Assembly (NCBI RefSeq): GCF_030272615.1
Contig: NC_081409.1
Span: forward strand, 912,887,840 to 912,951,839
Direction of reading: 5' to 3'
Origin: Cryptomeria japonica
Taxonomy: Eukaryota; Streptophyta; Pinopsida; Cupressales; Cupressaceae
DNA length: 64,000 nt
Below are positions 48,099 through 59,900 of the stretch, piece by piece. The position numbers and the translations under genes are program-made. The notes beneath the pieces are model-generated. The model was not told the DNA's origin. It was given only the letters and a program-made list of their open reading frames with translations, and ran no database searches. Position 1 is the stretch's first letter. Each line of letters begins with the position of its first letter.

Positions 48099-49206
48099 TG
48101 TTGGCATTTTTGATGTTTATGTTGTGATTGTCATTGATGGACACACACTTGCATTGAGATCCTCTTTATATGTATATGGTAAAGCACAACTGGTATTTGT
48201 TCCAACTGGTATGTTGTATTATAGTCTTTAGACTATTGATGTTTTGCAGAATGTGTTTCCCGGTCTGAAGTGACATATTGACCTCAAGCAGTATGAGGGG
48301 TTAAAGCGGCATAACACATTTCTACCAGTCTTCATTTTTGTCAAACCAACAACCGACATTTTGTATGAACCGGTAGTACTTTGTGATGAGTTACCACCCA
48401 CCGATTGTTTGAAGGTGCCAATGCTGTAGCGATGCTTTTTGTGACGTATTACCTAGTATGTCCAGGTTCATTGAACCTAGGAAATTGTAATGTAATCCTA
48501 TTGGACCGACATGAAATCAGTTTCCTTTATAAGGACATCATGTCTAGGGTTTTAGGTTGTTGTTATTATTGTTGTTGCGATAGTTGATATTGTGGCTAGG
48601 GTTTAAGGTGGTTAAGGAGTTGGAGAGATTATGAATGTGTAGAAGACTAAAGTAATGCAATAAATCATTAAGAACGAGCCATCAAGGATCTAATCGAGCA
48701 GTTTGTGCTATTAGCTAGATCAAACACTTGTTGATTACTCACATCTTTGACAAGTTTGTATCCCTTAACCGAGTAGGCCCAAAAGCCTCTTGAAAATCCT
48801 CTAACAAGGTGGTTCACATCTGTGAATCTAAAATCCTCTAGCAAGGTAGTCTTTAATCAGACTTGTCTCCTAATAGAGATTGAGATTCCTAACAGGATCT
48901 TTTTTGGTAAAGAACGTTGTAAGACCTTAACCAGTCCGACCTTAACCGGTCTGGTTCCTATTCTACAGATAGTGACTTGTGAGTTCCATCTCATTGTGGT
49001 TTTTCCCATTTGGGTTTCCACGTCAAAATATCTTGTCTTATGGTGTTTTTTCTTCTGTGGGAAAATGCATTATTAGCTATTTGGTTTGCATGTTTGTTAA
49101 CTTGTTTGTCTGTTAACTATTTTACCAGTTTACTGCTAGTCTTGTAAAGTGTTTTAGTGCGAAGATTTTTGGCATACTAATTCACCCCCCTTCTTAGTAT
49201 TCATTA
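48099..49206 (+). repeat. Copia B 3' LTR
   Basis: Closely similar to 41554-42662, mostly with C/T and G/A differences. It ends TTCATTA where the 5' LTR has TTCATCA, so the terminal CA has decayed to TA. The hairpin is at 48996-49021. The GTTTA duplication follows. Confidence 0.94.
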
Positions 49207-49211
49207 GTTTA

Positions 49212-49475
49212 TACTTATTCCTATCACAAAATCAACATGCAATCTAGTATTTATAAACTATACTTGTTAGCCCACAATCATTTCTCCACCAAATTACATT
49301 TTAAATTTGAATTTATATAGGGCAAAAATATTTATAATTCTAGTGCCTTAATAATTTGAGTTGGTAGTTGAGCATGACTATGGGGTTCTTAGTAACAAGT
49401 TCATGAAGTCCACAAACAAATATTATATTATCATGGTGTTGGTAGATGATACTTCCTATCGTAGAGATATGCAAG
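49212..49475. repeat. duplicated unit, copy 3, right part
   Basis: It continues copy 3 after Copia B: ATCAACATGCAATCTAGTAT, GTTAGCCCACAATCATTTC, TTGAGTTGGTAGTTGAGCAT. Similarity to copies 1 and 2 ends near GAGATATGCAA at about 49475. Confidence 0.8.
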
Positions 49476-50840
49476 CTTCTTATTCAATTAGTAGAGAAGA
49501 ATCATGGTTTGTGATTCAAGTTGTAGATCCCATATACATTGATAGAGTGTTCTTAGTAGATCAAATCTGACTGATGGTACAATCTAAGTTAGGTCCACAC
49601 AAGTCCTATCTTATCTATAATTGAGGTTGGTGCCTTGTTATATAAGTTGGTGATTAGTTCTTGTATTTGGGAATTGGTGGCTCCTGTAGGTTGATGCTTG
49701 CAAATTCATTGTATGGGGATTGGTGTCTGTGAGGGTTGGTGCCCATAAAAATTTGTAAGTTTCATATTTCATCATGAGGCTAGATTTGGATAGTGTTGAT
49801 GTGTCTTTTGTACATGACCAAACACAAAATAAAATACCTAAAGGTACCTTATCCTCTCTTGAATAAAGCTTCTCTGAATGCTGAAGATTTCGCAGAACGA
49901 TCAATTGGAGCAGCTCCAAGGTTTTGATATGTAGGTTCTCTACTTGTGGATAAGCACCAGTGGTCATTGTGTTTGTTGTTTCATCAAGGGGCCTTACGTA
50001 CTTTCTAAGAAAGATTGTTCTTGCAATTACTTTTCAATGAGGAAACTGGATTTTCCTAATACTAATTAATGTTTCAAAAAGGGGCAAAAGATAGGGGATT
50101 CGAGAGGGCTATATTAAAATAGGCCTAAGAATGACTAAATGGAGAGTGATCTTGGTGAAACTCTACCAATCTTAGTAATGCCAAAGAACAACAACTCTAC
50201 TAGAATTGGTGTGATCTTCTAAGGGAATTCAATGATTTTCGAATCATTAATGAAAATAGATACTATCAATAAGATACATACCAATATCCTAAATAATGAT
50301 TAAACTCTTAAACTATTTCAATATCTCTAGTTGACCGCATAAGACACACTTACAATCAGTAAGGGGCTAGTGGTTTGGACTATGAGTTTTACCAAAAGAT
50401 CAAACACAACATTTGTCACATAATGTAACTCTAAAATCCGAGTACTATCTCCACTAAGAGTGATTCAAGAAGATAAAAAACCATGTAAAATCCACAAAGA
50501 TTGCAATAAAATACCATAACTTCAATATTTCATTGATCTCATAGAAAAATATAACAACAATTGTTCAATTATCTCCCTTCACTACTTTTATCTCTACTGC
50601 TAACAATCTTATTCTTCTTCTCTCTTTTCTAACTTTTTAAAACGAATTGAGTGAGGGCTTATATAGCACTCTCAAATACAATGAACGACCTGGATCTAAA
50701 GAAGATCAAAGGCTGAGATTTTGACACCTAAACCCTAATTACGGTTTGTTACAAAATGACCCTATTTAGATAAGTATTATCACTCCATAGCCAATAGAAA
50801 TTGGCACAAATAATGAGGAAACATAGACCAATAGGAATTG
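49476..50840 (-). repeat. LTR-like remnant with TATA box, minus strand
   Basis: On the minus strand a TATA box GTGCTATATAAGCC (about 50656-50669) lies about 185 bp downstream of the stop of the ORF remnant at 50856, after a purine tract (AAAAGATGGGGCAA). This is the layout of a 3' LTR. Its ends and target duplication were not identified. A minus-strand frame at 49638-49967 shows no known domain. Confidence 0.4.
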
Positions 50841-50855
50841 AATTGCCCCATCTTT

Positions 50856-51412
50856 TCATAACAACTTTTCATCTAGAATTTTGTTCCCTTTTCTATGTTC
50901 TAAACTGGCATATTCAATGAATCTGGACGTAGTCCCTTCGATCATTGCAATGGGAATCTCATGCAAGTTCTTCATCTGCTCTTCTAAGTGAAGGACCTGA
51001 TTAAAGGCTGCTAGAAGGGTTATCTCCCACCCTTTCTCTAGTTCTTTTGTTCTCTTGATCAAGAACATAGTAGCATAAATCTAATCTCTCTGCTTTTTTG
51101 TGATCATGTTCTCCTCTTTGCAAAAAATAACCTTGATCCTATCTTCCAATTCTTGGACATCCACATCTGTTTCAATCTCTATCCTTCTGTTAGGGATTGT
51201 ACATAATACATCAAACACCTTATCCTAAATAGGATGGATAGTATCCTCCACTCAGTTGCATCTACTATTGATGTCCTCGAATAGAACTTCCTTCATTTGG
51301 AGCAAAGTTGACCATTGTAGAAGATTATGATCTCCTCCATCAATTAGCTTTTCTTGTGGTAAAACCTGTCTTGATGTCCTTCTTGATAGTTTTGATAATT
51401 AATATAAGTATA
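50856..51412 (-). pseudogene. coiled-coil accessory ORF remnant, cut by Copia C
   Basis: One minus-strand frame from about 51412 (RQVLPQEKLIDGGDHN) to the stop at 50856 (GNKILDEKLL), with TGA 51252, TAG 51225 and TAG 51081 in phase. It includes LLQMKEVLFEDINSRCN and RTKELEKGWEITLLAAFNQV, helical and charged. Its place directly before an LTR-like region and its style resemble the C-terminal tail of the Copia B accessory gene, though the sequence similarity is weak. It is probably the 3' end of a related element into which Copia C inserted. Confidence 0.45.
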
Positions 51413-51431
51413 GATCCAATAGCCAACAAGA

Positions 51432-52917
51432 TGAGAGGGGGGGGTTTGAATCATACAAACTTAATCATCCATAAAAACATCAGATTTAACCTCGGTAACA
51501 TATATATCAGTCATATAACCAAAAAATTGTCAAACATGCAAACTCAAAAGCATATGAACAATATAAACCTCATAACACCAGATTTAACATGGAAACCCAA
51601 ATAGGGAAAAACCATTGTGGGATTTCGAACCCACTAAGAAATATACTCTTCTAGAGTATGCTCGGTTAAAAGCAAATCCTGTTAAAGATTACAAACACAT
51701 TGCTAGATGTGACCCGGTTAAGGGATTTCCCTCAGATTTGTTAGGATCTTCACTTTGTTAGAAGTGATCTTGTCAAAGGATTTCAAACACTCAATCAGAA
51801 TGTCACCTTGTTAGAGAATTTACATATAAGATTGTTAAGTCCACTCAATTAAGAGATTTCCTGTCACTTTCACAAAATAACAGTAATGAAAATCTATATG
51901 CAACTTCACATCTAAAATGCTAAAGCAGATTCCTATTTGTTCAATACAATCTAGACATAGAACTAATCTTGTCTATCTGCTGGGCATCAATACTCTGTTA
52001 GAGTAATAGGTCTTCAAGCTTCTTTGCTCGGTAATCACTATGTAGCTTCCCTGTGCATACATTTGCCCACATGCATTGTTTAACAACAGTTTCCTATTTA
52101 TAAACAATTAGGTAACCGCTTAATCTCATTGATCACATTTCCCATCATCAATCATAGCCATTAGATCTTTAATCTTGTCCAGGTTCATTGTATCTTTTGA
52201 TCAGAAAATGTTTTACCCCACCTTGGAACTTGCACATTCACCTTGGAACTTGTGTTAGGGCAATGCGATTCAATCTGAGCTGTAGATCTTCATGCTGACT
52301 TTCCATTGCCTTAGATTCATTAACAAACTTCTTCCACAACTTACCAATCATTGATCCACTCCTGCTCAGTAGCTTCTTTCATTAAATATCACATGTAAAC
52401 ATTTAATGCATTCTGTTATAGCTCGGTTACAACTCGGTGAATACTAAACTTCACTCGGTAGACATTCTGTCTTCATTAACTAACAACGATAACCTTAGGG
52501 TTTACCAACTAGGTTCCTTAGGGTTTATCGACTAGGTTCTTTGCCTGATATGATAGTGTAGTATTAACCTTTACATTTTACAACATATGTGTGATGTTAA
52601 AACAATCTAAAACATCAAGATCTCATCATTGTTTGACTCGGTAGAGTTGCCCATTGAATAACTTATCCCCTTATTCATCATATTCTTTCTTGTGTATTTA
52701 CCGACTTCTTTATAATCTTCATATCATACTTCTCAAGATATGGCAACATCATACTAAATTAGAAAATCAATTTCTTGACATCAATGACAAAATAATAATA
52801 TCAAGATAGTAAAACATCTTTAATCAGTTATGTCCATAATCATCAACAACCTTCTCAATATCCTTATTGAAATGTCAACAATCTTTCATTGTCTATTATA
52901 ATGTAATATTGCCAACA
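51432..52917 (-). repeat. Copia C 3' LTR
   Basis: On the minus strand it starts TGTTGGCAATATTACATT after the polypurine tract and ends near CCCCCCCTCTCA. It contains the array of TTAACAAGGT-like repeats (about 51640-51870) and the conserved hairpin (51589-51615, with the outer pair changed to A-T). Confidence 0.75.
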
Positions 52918-52930
52918 ATCTCCCCCTTTG
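52918..52930 (-). other. Copia C polypurine tract
   Basis: Minus-strand CAAAGGGGGAGAT, identical to that of Copia B. Confidence 0.92.
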
Positions 52931-53375
52931 GCATTGATGGCAAAACCAATTGATTTGACTTGTAAAAGAGTCGGATTGCTGTGATTCTAAAATGCTTGAA
53001 ATGCTCTCCCCCATACATTAGACTTCTCTTCTGTTTTCAGTCTTTATTTCAATATGTAGTCTTCTCTTAGTCTTCTCCCCCTTAGGTCTTCTCCCCCATT
53101 GGTAGGTCTTCTCCCCCTTTGACAACAATGCCAAAAGGGAAAGAACTAAAACATAATTTCTTTCTGTAAGAAGTTATTTCCTACTGTTTGTGTATCAACT
53201 GAGTCTCGGTCAGAGCATTTGTCTTCAATTCCTATTCTCTATATCATTCTTTGTATAATTCAAGTAATAATTCCAGTACACTTTCAGAAAAATATTCTAA
53301 AGTGTATCACTCCAGCATCAACTCCCCAAAAGATATTCAATAGAGTCATCGAAGTGATGCTTTCACCAAACTTGG

Positions 53376-55012
53376 TCAGTGAGTAGAAGATAGGGGTAGG
53401 ACCCCTAACTTACTTCTGAGATATTCAAAAGTGTCCTTTTGTAGTGGCTTAGTGAAGATATCAGCTATTTGCTCCTTTGTGTTAACATATTCCAACACCA
53501 CTTTCTTCTCTTGAGCTTCTTCTCTAAGATAATGATATTTGATAGATATGTGCTTTGTCTTAGAGTGCATAACAAGATTCTTTGAAATATTAATGGCACT
53601 AGTATTGTCACAGAATATAGTTACTGGCTCGGTAACTTTCTCATTTATACTTTCCAACAGTTGTTTGATCCATGCAATGTTGGTGCAATTCAGTGCTGCA
53701 ACAACATATTTAGCTTCGGCTGTTGACTGAGAAACACATCCTTGTTTCTTGCTAAGCCAACTCACTAGTCTTTCTCCTAAGAAGAAAGCTCCTCCACTTG
53801 TGCTTTTCCTGTCATCAATGTTGCCTGCCCAATCAACATTAGTATAAACTTTCAAATCAAAATTATTTCCTTTATGATATATTAAGCCATAATCTTCAGT
53901 GCATTTCAAGTATCTGAAAATTCTTTTGATTGCTGTCATGTGTATTTCCTTAGGATCTGCACAGAATCTTGCAACAATACCTACTGCATGTGTTATATCT
54001 GGCCTGCTGTTAACAACATATTGTAGTTTTCCAATCATGGATCGGTAGAGTGTCTCATCAATAGATGTAGATTCATCATTCTTTGATAGTTTACAGCTGG
54101 TAGTCATAGGAGTACTTACTAGTTTTGAATCTTCCATTCCAAATTTCTTCAAGATTTCCTTTATGTACTTGGATTGAGTAATGAAAATCTCATTTTTCAT
54201 TTGCAGTATCTGTAAACCTATAAAATACTTTATCTCACCGATTAATGACATCTCAAATTCTTTGCTCATTTCATTTCCAAAGTTCTTGCATAAATAGTCA
54301 TTTCCACAAAATATAATATCATCAACAAATATGGCTGAGATTAGTATTCCATTTTCATCATTCTTCTTGTACATGTTGCTGTTCTCACTTGTCCTTATAA
54401 AACCAATCTTAATCAAATAAGAGTGCAATCTTTCATACCATGCTCTAGGTACTTGTTTCAGACCATATAAAGCTTTGTTCAATTTACATACCTGATCTTT
54501 ATTATTGTCTTCAACAAATCCTTCAGGTTGTTCAATGAAAACTTCTTCTTCTAATATTCCATTTAGAAATGCAGATTTGACATCCATTTGATATACCTTG
54601 AAGTTCTTGAAAGCAACATATGCCAAAAATGTTCTTACTCCTTCAAATCTAGCAACAGGTGCAAAAGTCTCACCATAATCAATTCCTTCTTTTTGGGCAT
54701 AACCTTTGCAAACTAGTCTTGCTTTATTCCGAATGACCTCACCTTTTTCATTTAGCTTGTTTCTGAAGATCCACTTTGTACTGATTGTATTTTTGTTCTT
54801 TGGTCTTGGGACCAGTGTCCATGTGTCATTCTTCTTGATTTGATCAATTTCTTCTATCATAGCATTTATCCAATCTTCACTGTTAAATGCCTCTTTCACT
54901 ATTCTCAGTTCAAATTCAGATATCAAACATGTGTTCTGTCTCAGTTTTTTCCTTGTCATCACTGGATCATCCTTATCTCCTATAATCTAACTTGGTGCAT
55001 TTTTTCTTTTGA
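53376..55012 (-). CDS. Copia C reverse transcriptase and RNase H
   Basis: An open frame of 528 codons after a TAG at 54987; the upstream part (YVKRKNAPS) reaches the G3 insertion. Reverse transcriptase blocks: [55 protein letters not shown], catalytic FVDD ([12 protein letters not shown], with Phe for the usual Tyr) and [20 protein letters not shown]. RNase [40 protein letters not shown] and [17 protein letters not shown]. It copies RNA into DNA inside the particle. The reading frame from 54962 on is intact, but integrase lesions make the copy dead. Confidence 0.93.
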
Positions 55013-55017
55013 CATAC

Positions 55018-56229
55018 TGTAAAGCGGAAAATTGTGATCGAACCCTAGTTGCTCTCCCCTCTTCCAACTCTAAGGAGAGAGAAGGGAGATTCACTAGGGT
55101 TGATGGTTTTCACTTAGGGGAGAGACTTTACATTCAAAAGAGGGGTTGAAACCCACAAGATCCAATCCCACACAATGCAAGATTGGATGCTAAATGTGTT
55201 TCAAGGGTTAAGAAAGCAAGGCTACCCTCTTTTGTAAAGAATGTTGATAGAAGAATTAAGCTAGGAATGCATAGAAAGTGACAAAGATTCGCTTATAAAC
55301 TGAGATAGGGATATAGGATGAAGCTGCGGACCTGGAATTAGCAGTAAAATGTCGATACGGCACTGTCCTGCAAATTTGAGCAAAAGTTGACGGGACGATG
55401 GCGCCCGACGTGCACACGGTCCTTCGAAAAATCCGCGAAATGAAGGGGGATCTGTTTGTCTCTGCACAAGGATTCCAGATCTTCAATTTTAGCCGCGTAC
55501 CTGCAACCTACACACAGAAAAGCGAAGATGATTGGGGGGTTAGGGATTAGGGGTTTGCCTTTAGGTCAAACCCCGGTTTTGGAATTAACCAAGAAATGAG
55601 AAATGCTGTAAATGTAATGTAAAACAAGTACTAATACCTTGTTGTAAGGATGTTTGTATCCTTATGTGCGAAGGTATAGATGTTGTTGTTTGTTGTATTG
55701 TTGTATGTTGTATGTAGCATGTAGTATGTGATCTCCTCTTCAATGGTTGAATCCTTGTCTTGAATGCAACACTTAGCCTTGAATGGAGACTTAGAATGAT
55801 CAATTGCTTGAAAGAATGCTTGAATGCTTGAGTATAGTTTCCACGCTTTTTCCCTCATATCCAATGAAAGAGGAAAATGTAGTTTATATACTTGTCAATT
55901 AGGGCTGATAGATTGATTTTCCCGACCTTAGGCCGACCAGGAAAGATAATTTTCCAATTTGCAAACATAAAGACCCGAAGTCCAAAAGAGACCGGGCCCA
56001 AAATAGGAACCAGGGACCAAGGCGCTGGGCGCCATGGTCCTGGGGGGCGCCCTGGTCCCACCTCCAGGACAGCAGGGTGCAAAGGAGGTTCAGGCCAGGG
56101 TGCAAGAAAATGCAGTTTTTGGTGTCATAATCAGGTTTCGGGGTCTCCATTCAGGTTGCGTGTTGCGTCACCATCGTGAAGACAAAAATGCAGTCGAAAT
56201 TGCAAGTGTCACAATTTTAGGATGCTACA
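55018..56229 (-). repeat. G3 3' LTR
   Basis: It starts TGTAAAGCGGAAAATTGTG and ends AGGATGCTACA. A minus-strand TATA box (GTATATAAACT) lies near 55885-55895. A GC-rich inverted repeat (GGGACCAAGGCGC at 56013-56025, GCGCCCTGGTCCC at 56047-56059) sits in U3. Many differences from the other LTR are CG changed to TG or CA. Confidence 0.95.
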
Positions 56230-56245
56230 TTTAGCCCCCACTTTA
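56230..56245 (-). other. G3 polypurine tract
   Basis: Minus-strand TAAAGTGGGGGCTAAA, directly before the LTR start TGTAGC. Confidence 0.88.
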
Positions 56246-56972
56246 GCGGGAGTATAGGCGTATGCTCATACTTCCGGTAAAGTACAAGGAAACAACATTG
56301 AAAAACTTTCACCACGTCAAGGAGGCAAGATACACCAAGCCCCCAGTGGACTAAGGATCTTACGACTTCGATTGACAAAGTAAAAGGGAAGATCACGAGG
56401 GAGAACCATGACTGTCAGTAGCAAGGTTCCGTCACTATGAGTCATGCAAGAAAGATATCAAAAATTTTCAAGCCAAGGCTAAATTTGCCAAGAAATTTTC
56501 AAGTATCTTGAAAAGATATGAACGGGATGTATGCCCCCCTACGTTAAAGCGATCGCACACGCCTCACCGGGGGTGATTGCTTTAAGGTAGTGATACATAT
56601 AAGAATGAGAAAGGAAAGGAGCACGTTATCACAAGGATTTAGCCCCCAAGTGTGAGATAAGCCCAAGGATAATAGACACAAAACACAAAGCACAAGGTGA
56701 CTTCGCTTTCCTCGGGGTCAGTATGCTGTATGATTATTCATGTATATCATATGTATGTATGCATAATTGTTCTTCATTCCCCAATCAAGGAAGGTCACCT
56801 AGAAGAAGGGAACACATGTGTCTTTTGAGTCAACATGAGAGAGACCAAGAGATCTCAATGTTTTGCATCGTCCTCAAGTAGACAACACTAAGGACAACAA
56901 ATAGAAGAATGAGAATAACATATATAAGAAGTAACAAAAGAGAGGGGGAGAGAATCTGCTATGCTAATGAAA
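56246..56972 (-). other. G3 3' untranslated region
   Basis: About 730 bp between the gag-protease stop and the polypurine tract. No frame of note and no pol remnant. Confidence 0.7.
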
Positions 56973-59900
56973 CTAGTCTAGCACGTCATCTACCCCCCGA
57001 TCTTGCTGATCAATGTTTCGGGAAGGTAGGGAACACGCTAGAGGAGGAACATCCAACACAGCAGATGGAGCTATCACAAGATCCAAACAAGGGCTATGTT
57101 CATGTTCCAAGCCACGTTGTTCTTGTCTAGGAGCTAGGATAAGTGCTTTAGAAAATTCGTTAGATAAATGGTTATCAACATCAACATATTCATATTCACT
57201 ATCAGAATGAACAGGAGTAACATTTTCATCATGAATAACATTTTCATCTATATCATCATCAAGATTTATAAAAATAGGATCTTTGACTCGCACAGGATCA
57301 AGACCATCATGCATCTTATGTTTAGGAGATTTCGGCTCAATCGTCGGCTGAGGAGAAAATGGAATAATGCTTGTTGAAGGTGTTTTTGGGGATTGCAAAG
57401 TTTGAGCTCTAAGACGACGCTTTCGTCGGCGTTCACGTGCAGAACGATTTCGTCTAGTCTTAGTAGGAAGTTGAGAAGATTGAGGAGGAGGAATGTTCTC
57501 ATCCTTATCACTTGGGTGTTTAGGTTGTGGTCTCTTAGGTTGAACAATAGGAGAAGAGGAAGGTCTCTTCTCTCTATAAAAGGAAGGAGGAGGAACTACT
57601 CCATATAAAGGAGGAATTTTTGGTTTAGGAAGGAGACCAAGTCCATCATGACGAGGAGGGATAGGTCTGCTTTTAGGAAGTTTATTAATCATAGGCATAG
57701 TCACATCCATAGGAATGGGTTGGGAATCTTCTTGAGGAAAGACATTAGTTTTATCTTTCAAAGGAAGAACTTCCTTCTCAAGAATGATAGGAATGTCAAG
57801 TTTGGGTGTTCTAGGTTCACTTAGAGATAGGATCATATCTGTTTTCCACTTTTGATAAGATTTAAAAAGATGATCACTTCGTGGAGGAAGAGATTGGAAT
57901 TGTTTAGGCCAAAAGTAATCAAGAGGAACGCTAGAAGTTCTTTCAGCTGGTTTAAAGAGACTGTGATTGATAGTAACAACTTCACCATTATGGGGAAATT
58001 TCAAACACTTGTGAATAGGAGAAGCAATAGCTTTTATGGAAGATAGCCAAGGATAGCCTAGCTTCACACGAAATTGTTCGGATGATGGAATAATAGCAAA
58101 GTTCACATCAAGGGATTTGTTACGGACCTCAATAGGTAATGTAATAGAACCAATTGCAGGAGAAGAAAATGCATCAAATAATTTCACAACCACATCTGTT
58201 TTGTCATAGATAACTTGATTCAATTGCAAAGTAAAAAGGAATTCTTCAGTAATGACATTAACCATGCAAGAAGGATCAATAAGCACTCCACGACAAGGTG
58301 TATTTTTGACTTTTGCAACTATATATAAAGGACCATCAGGTGCCCTGATAGTTTCACTGGAATCAAATGTGATGGAAGGTTCTTTAGGTTTTTCTTGCTG
58401 CTCTACAAAGTTAATCACATTCGGAGTCATAGACACAAGATCATCAGGTGAGACAGAGGAATCAGTAGTATCAATCGCATTAGAGGTATGAGAAGGCAAT
58501 GGATCAGTAAAAATATGAAGATTTTGGTTAGGAAGAGCTACAGATTTGTTGCCTTTATCATTCACGCTAGAAATAGAGATAGTATTATTATCAATCAAAT
58601 CTTGAATTTTCCCCTTTAAAGCAAAACATTTTTCAGTATCATGCCCAGGTTGACGATGAAATTGACAAAAAGATTTGTTATCAAAATAAGGTGAAGTAAT
58701 CTTTGCAGGATCAATTTGCCTTATAGGAGGAAGAGTAAGCACATTTTGTTCCAATAACTTATTCATAATACTATGCAATGATTCATTCAAAGGAGTAAAC
58801 TTTCTTTCTTTCCTGAAAAACTTAGAAATAGGAGACACACCTGATGCTGCATTCACATTGTTGTTGATGATGTTTTCATTGAATTTAATGGACTCTCTGT
58901 TCGGTTTAAACTTCCCAAATGGTTGTTGACTACTATCACCCTTATCACTCGGAGCCATAGGATGTGATTGTTCCATTTGACTCACAGTCAGTTGATAATT
59001 GTGAAGAGTTGCGCACAACTGTTGGAAAGAAGTAAACTCAGAAAACAGGAGTTTTTCTCTAATGTCTTTTTGTAAATTAGAAATAAAGATTCTTTGAATA
59101 TCATTGTCAGGCACTGGAAAAGAAATTTGAGCATACAAATGCTTATATCTACCAATGAAATCAGTCACTTTTTCTTTAACACCTTGTTTACAATGCATTA
59201 AATCAATCAAAGTAACTTTAGGACTTATATTGTTTTGAAATTGTTGAATGAAAGCATTTGCAAGTTGTTCGAAAGAAGTAATAGAATAGGAAGGCAACGA
59301 GAAATACCATTGTAGGGCTTTGTCTCTTAATGTTCTAGTAAACAGTTTTGCAAGCAACCTTTGGTCATAAGCAAAATCAGTACATATTGTTTGAAAGGTC
59401 TTAACATGTGTTAGAGGATCACCCTTACCATTATAAAGCTCCAAATGTGGAATTTCAACATGTTTAGGGGGGATAGCTTGAACAATGTCAAGAGAAAGTG
59501 GGCTCGCAACGTCAAATGTGGGCACACTAAACTTAGATTGATTCATAGAGGCAATTTGTTGTTGTAAAGAAGAGACAGTTTGTGCAAGATTGTTAATGGT
59601 CGCTTCAGTCGAAGAGTTCATATTAGACGTGTTAGATTGTGATGGAGGTGTTATGTTATTGAAAGAAGGTAGAGAGTAAGGTGGTGGGACACTATGATAG
59701 TTAGTCATAGGAGATGATTGGAAAGGAGGAACACTACAAGGAGGAATGGAATGGTTAAACGAGTTGCCCCCTTGCGTCATGTTCATTTGTGGAGATGTAA
59801 TAGGAACACTCATTGAAGGAATGAATGAAGAAGTTGGATTGAATGAAGGAAGAGGGTTAATTGAAGAAGAGGGATTGCCCCCATGACTAGTGATCATAGG

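Larger units (their letters stand above)
41554..49206 (+). mobile_element. complete non-autonomous Copia-type element B with an unknown large gene
   Basis: A 7.65-kb element, TSD GTTTA at 41549-41553 and 49207-49211. LTRs of 1,109 and 1,108 bp, initiator-Met primer site (42665-42677), polypurine tract CAAAGGGGGAGAT (48086-48098). Inside are only two genes in one phase: a gag fragment with coiled coil and zinc knuckles but no capsid (42713-43990), and a 1,118-codon gene of unknown function (44441-47797). Protease, integrase, reverse transcriptase and RNase H are absent. The polypurine tract is identical to that of Copia C and the LTR start TGTTGGCA is shared with C and D, so this lineage probably supplied its enzymes. 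Confidence 0.93.
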
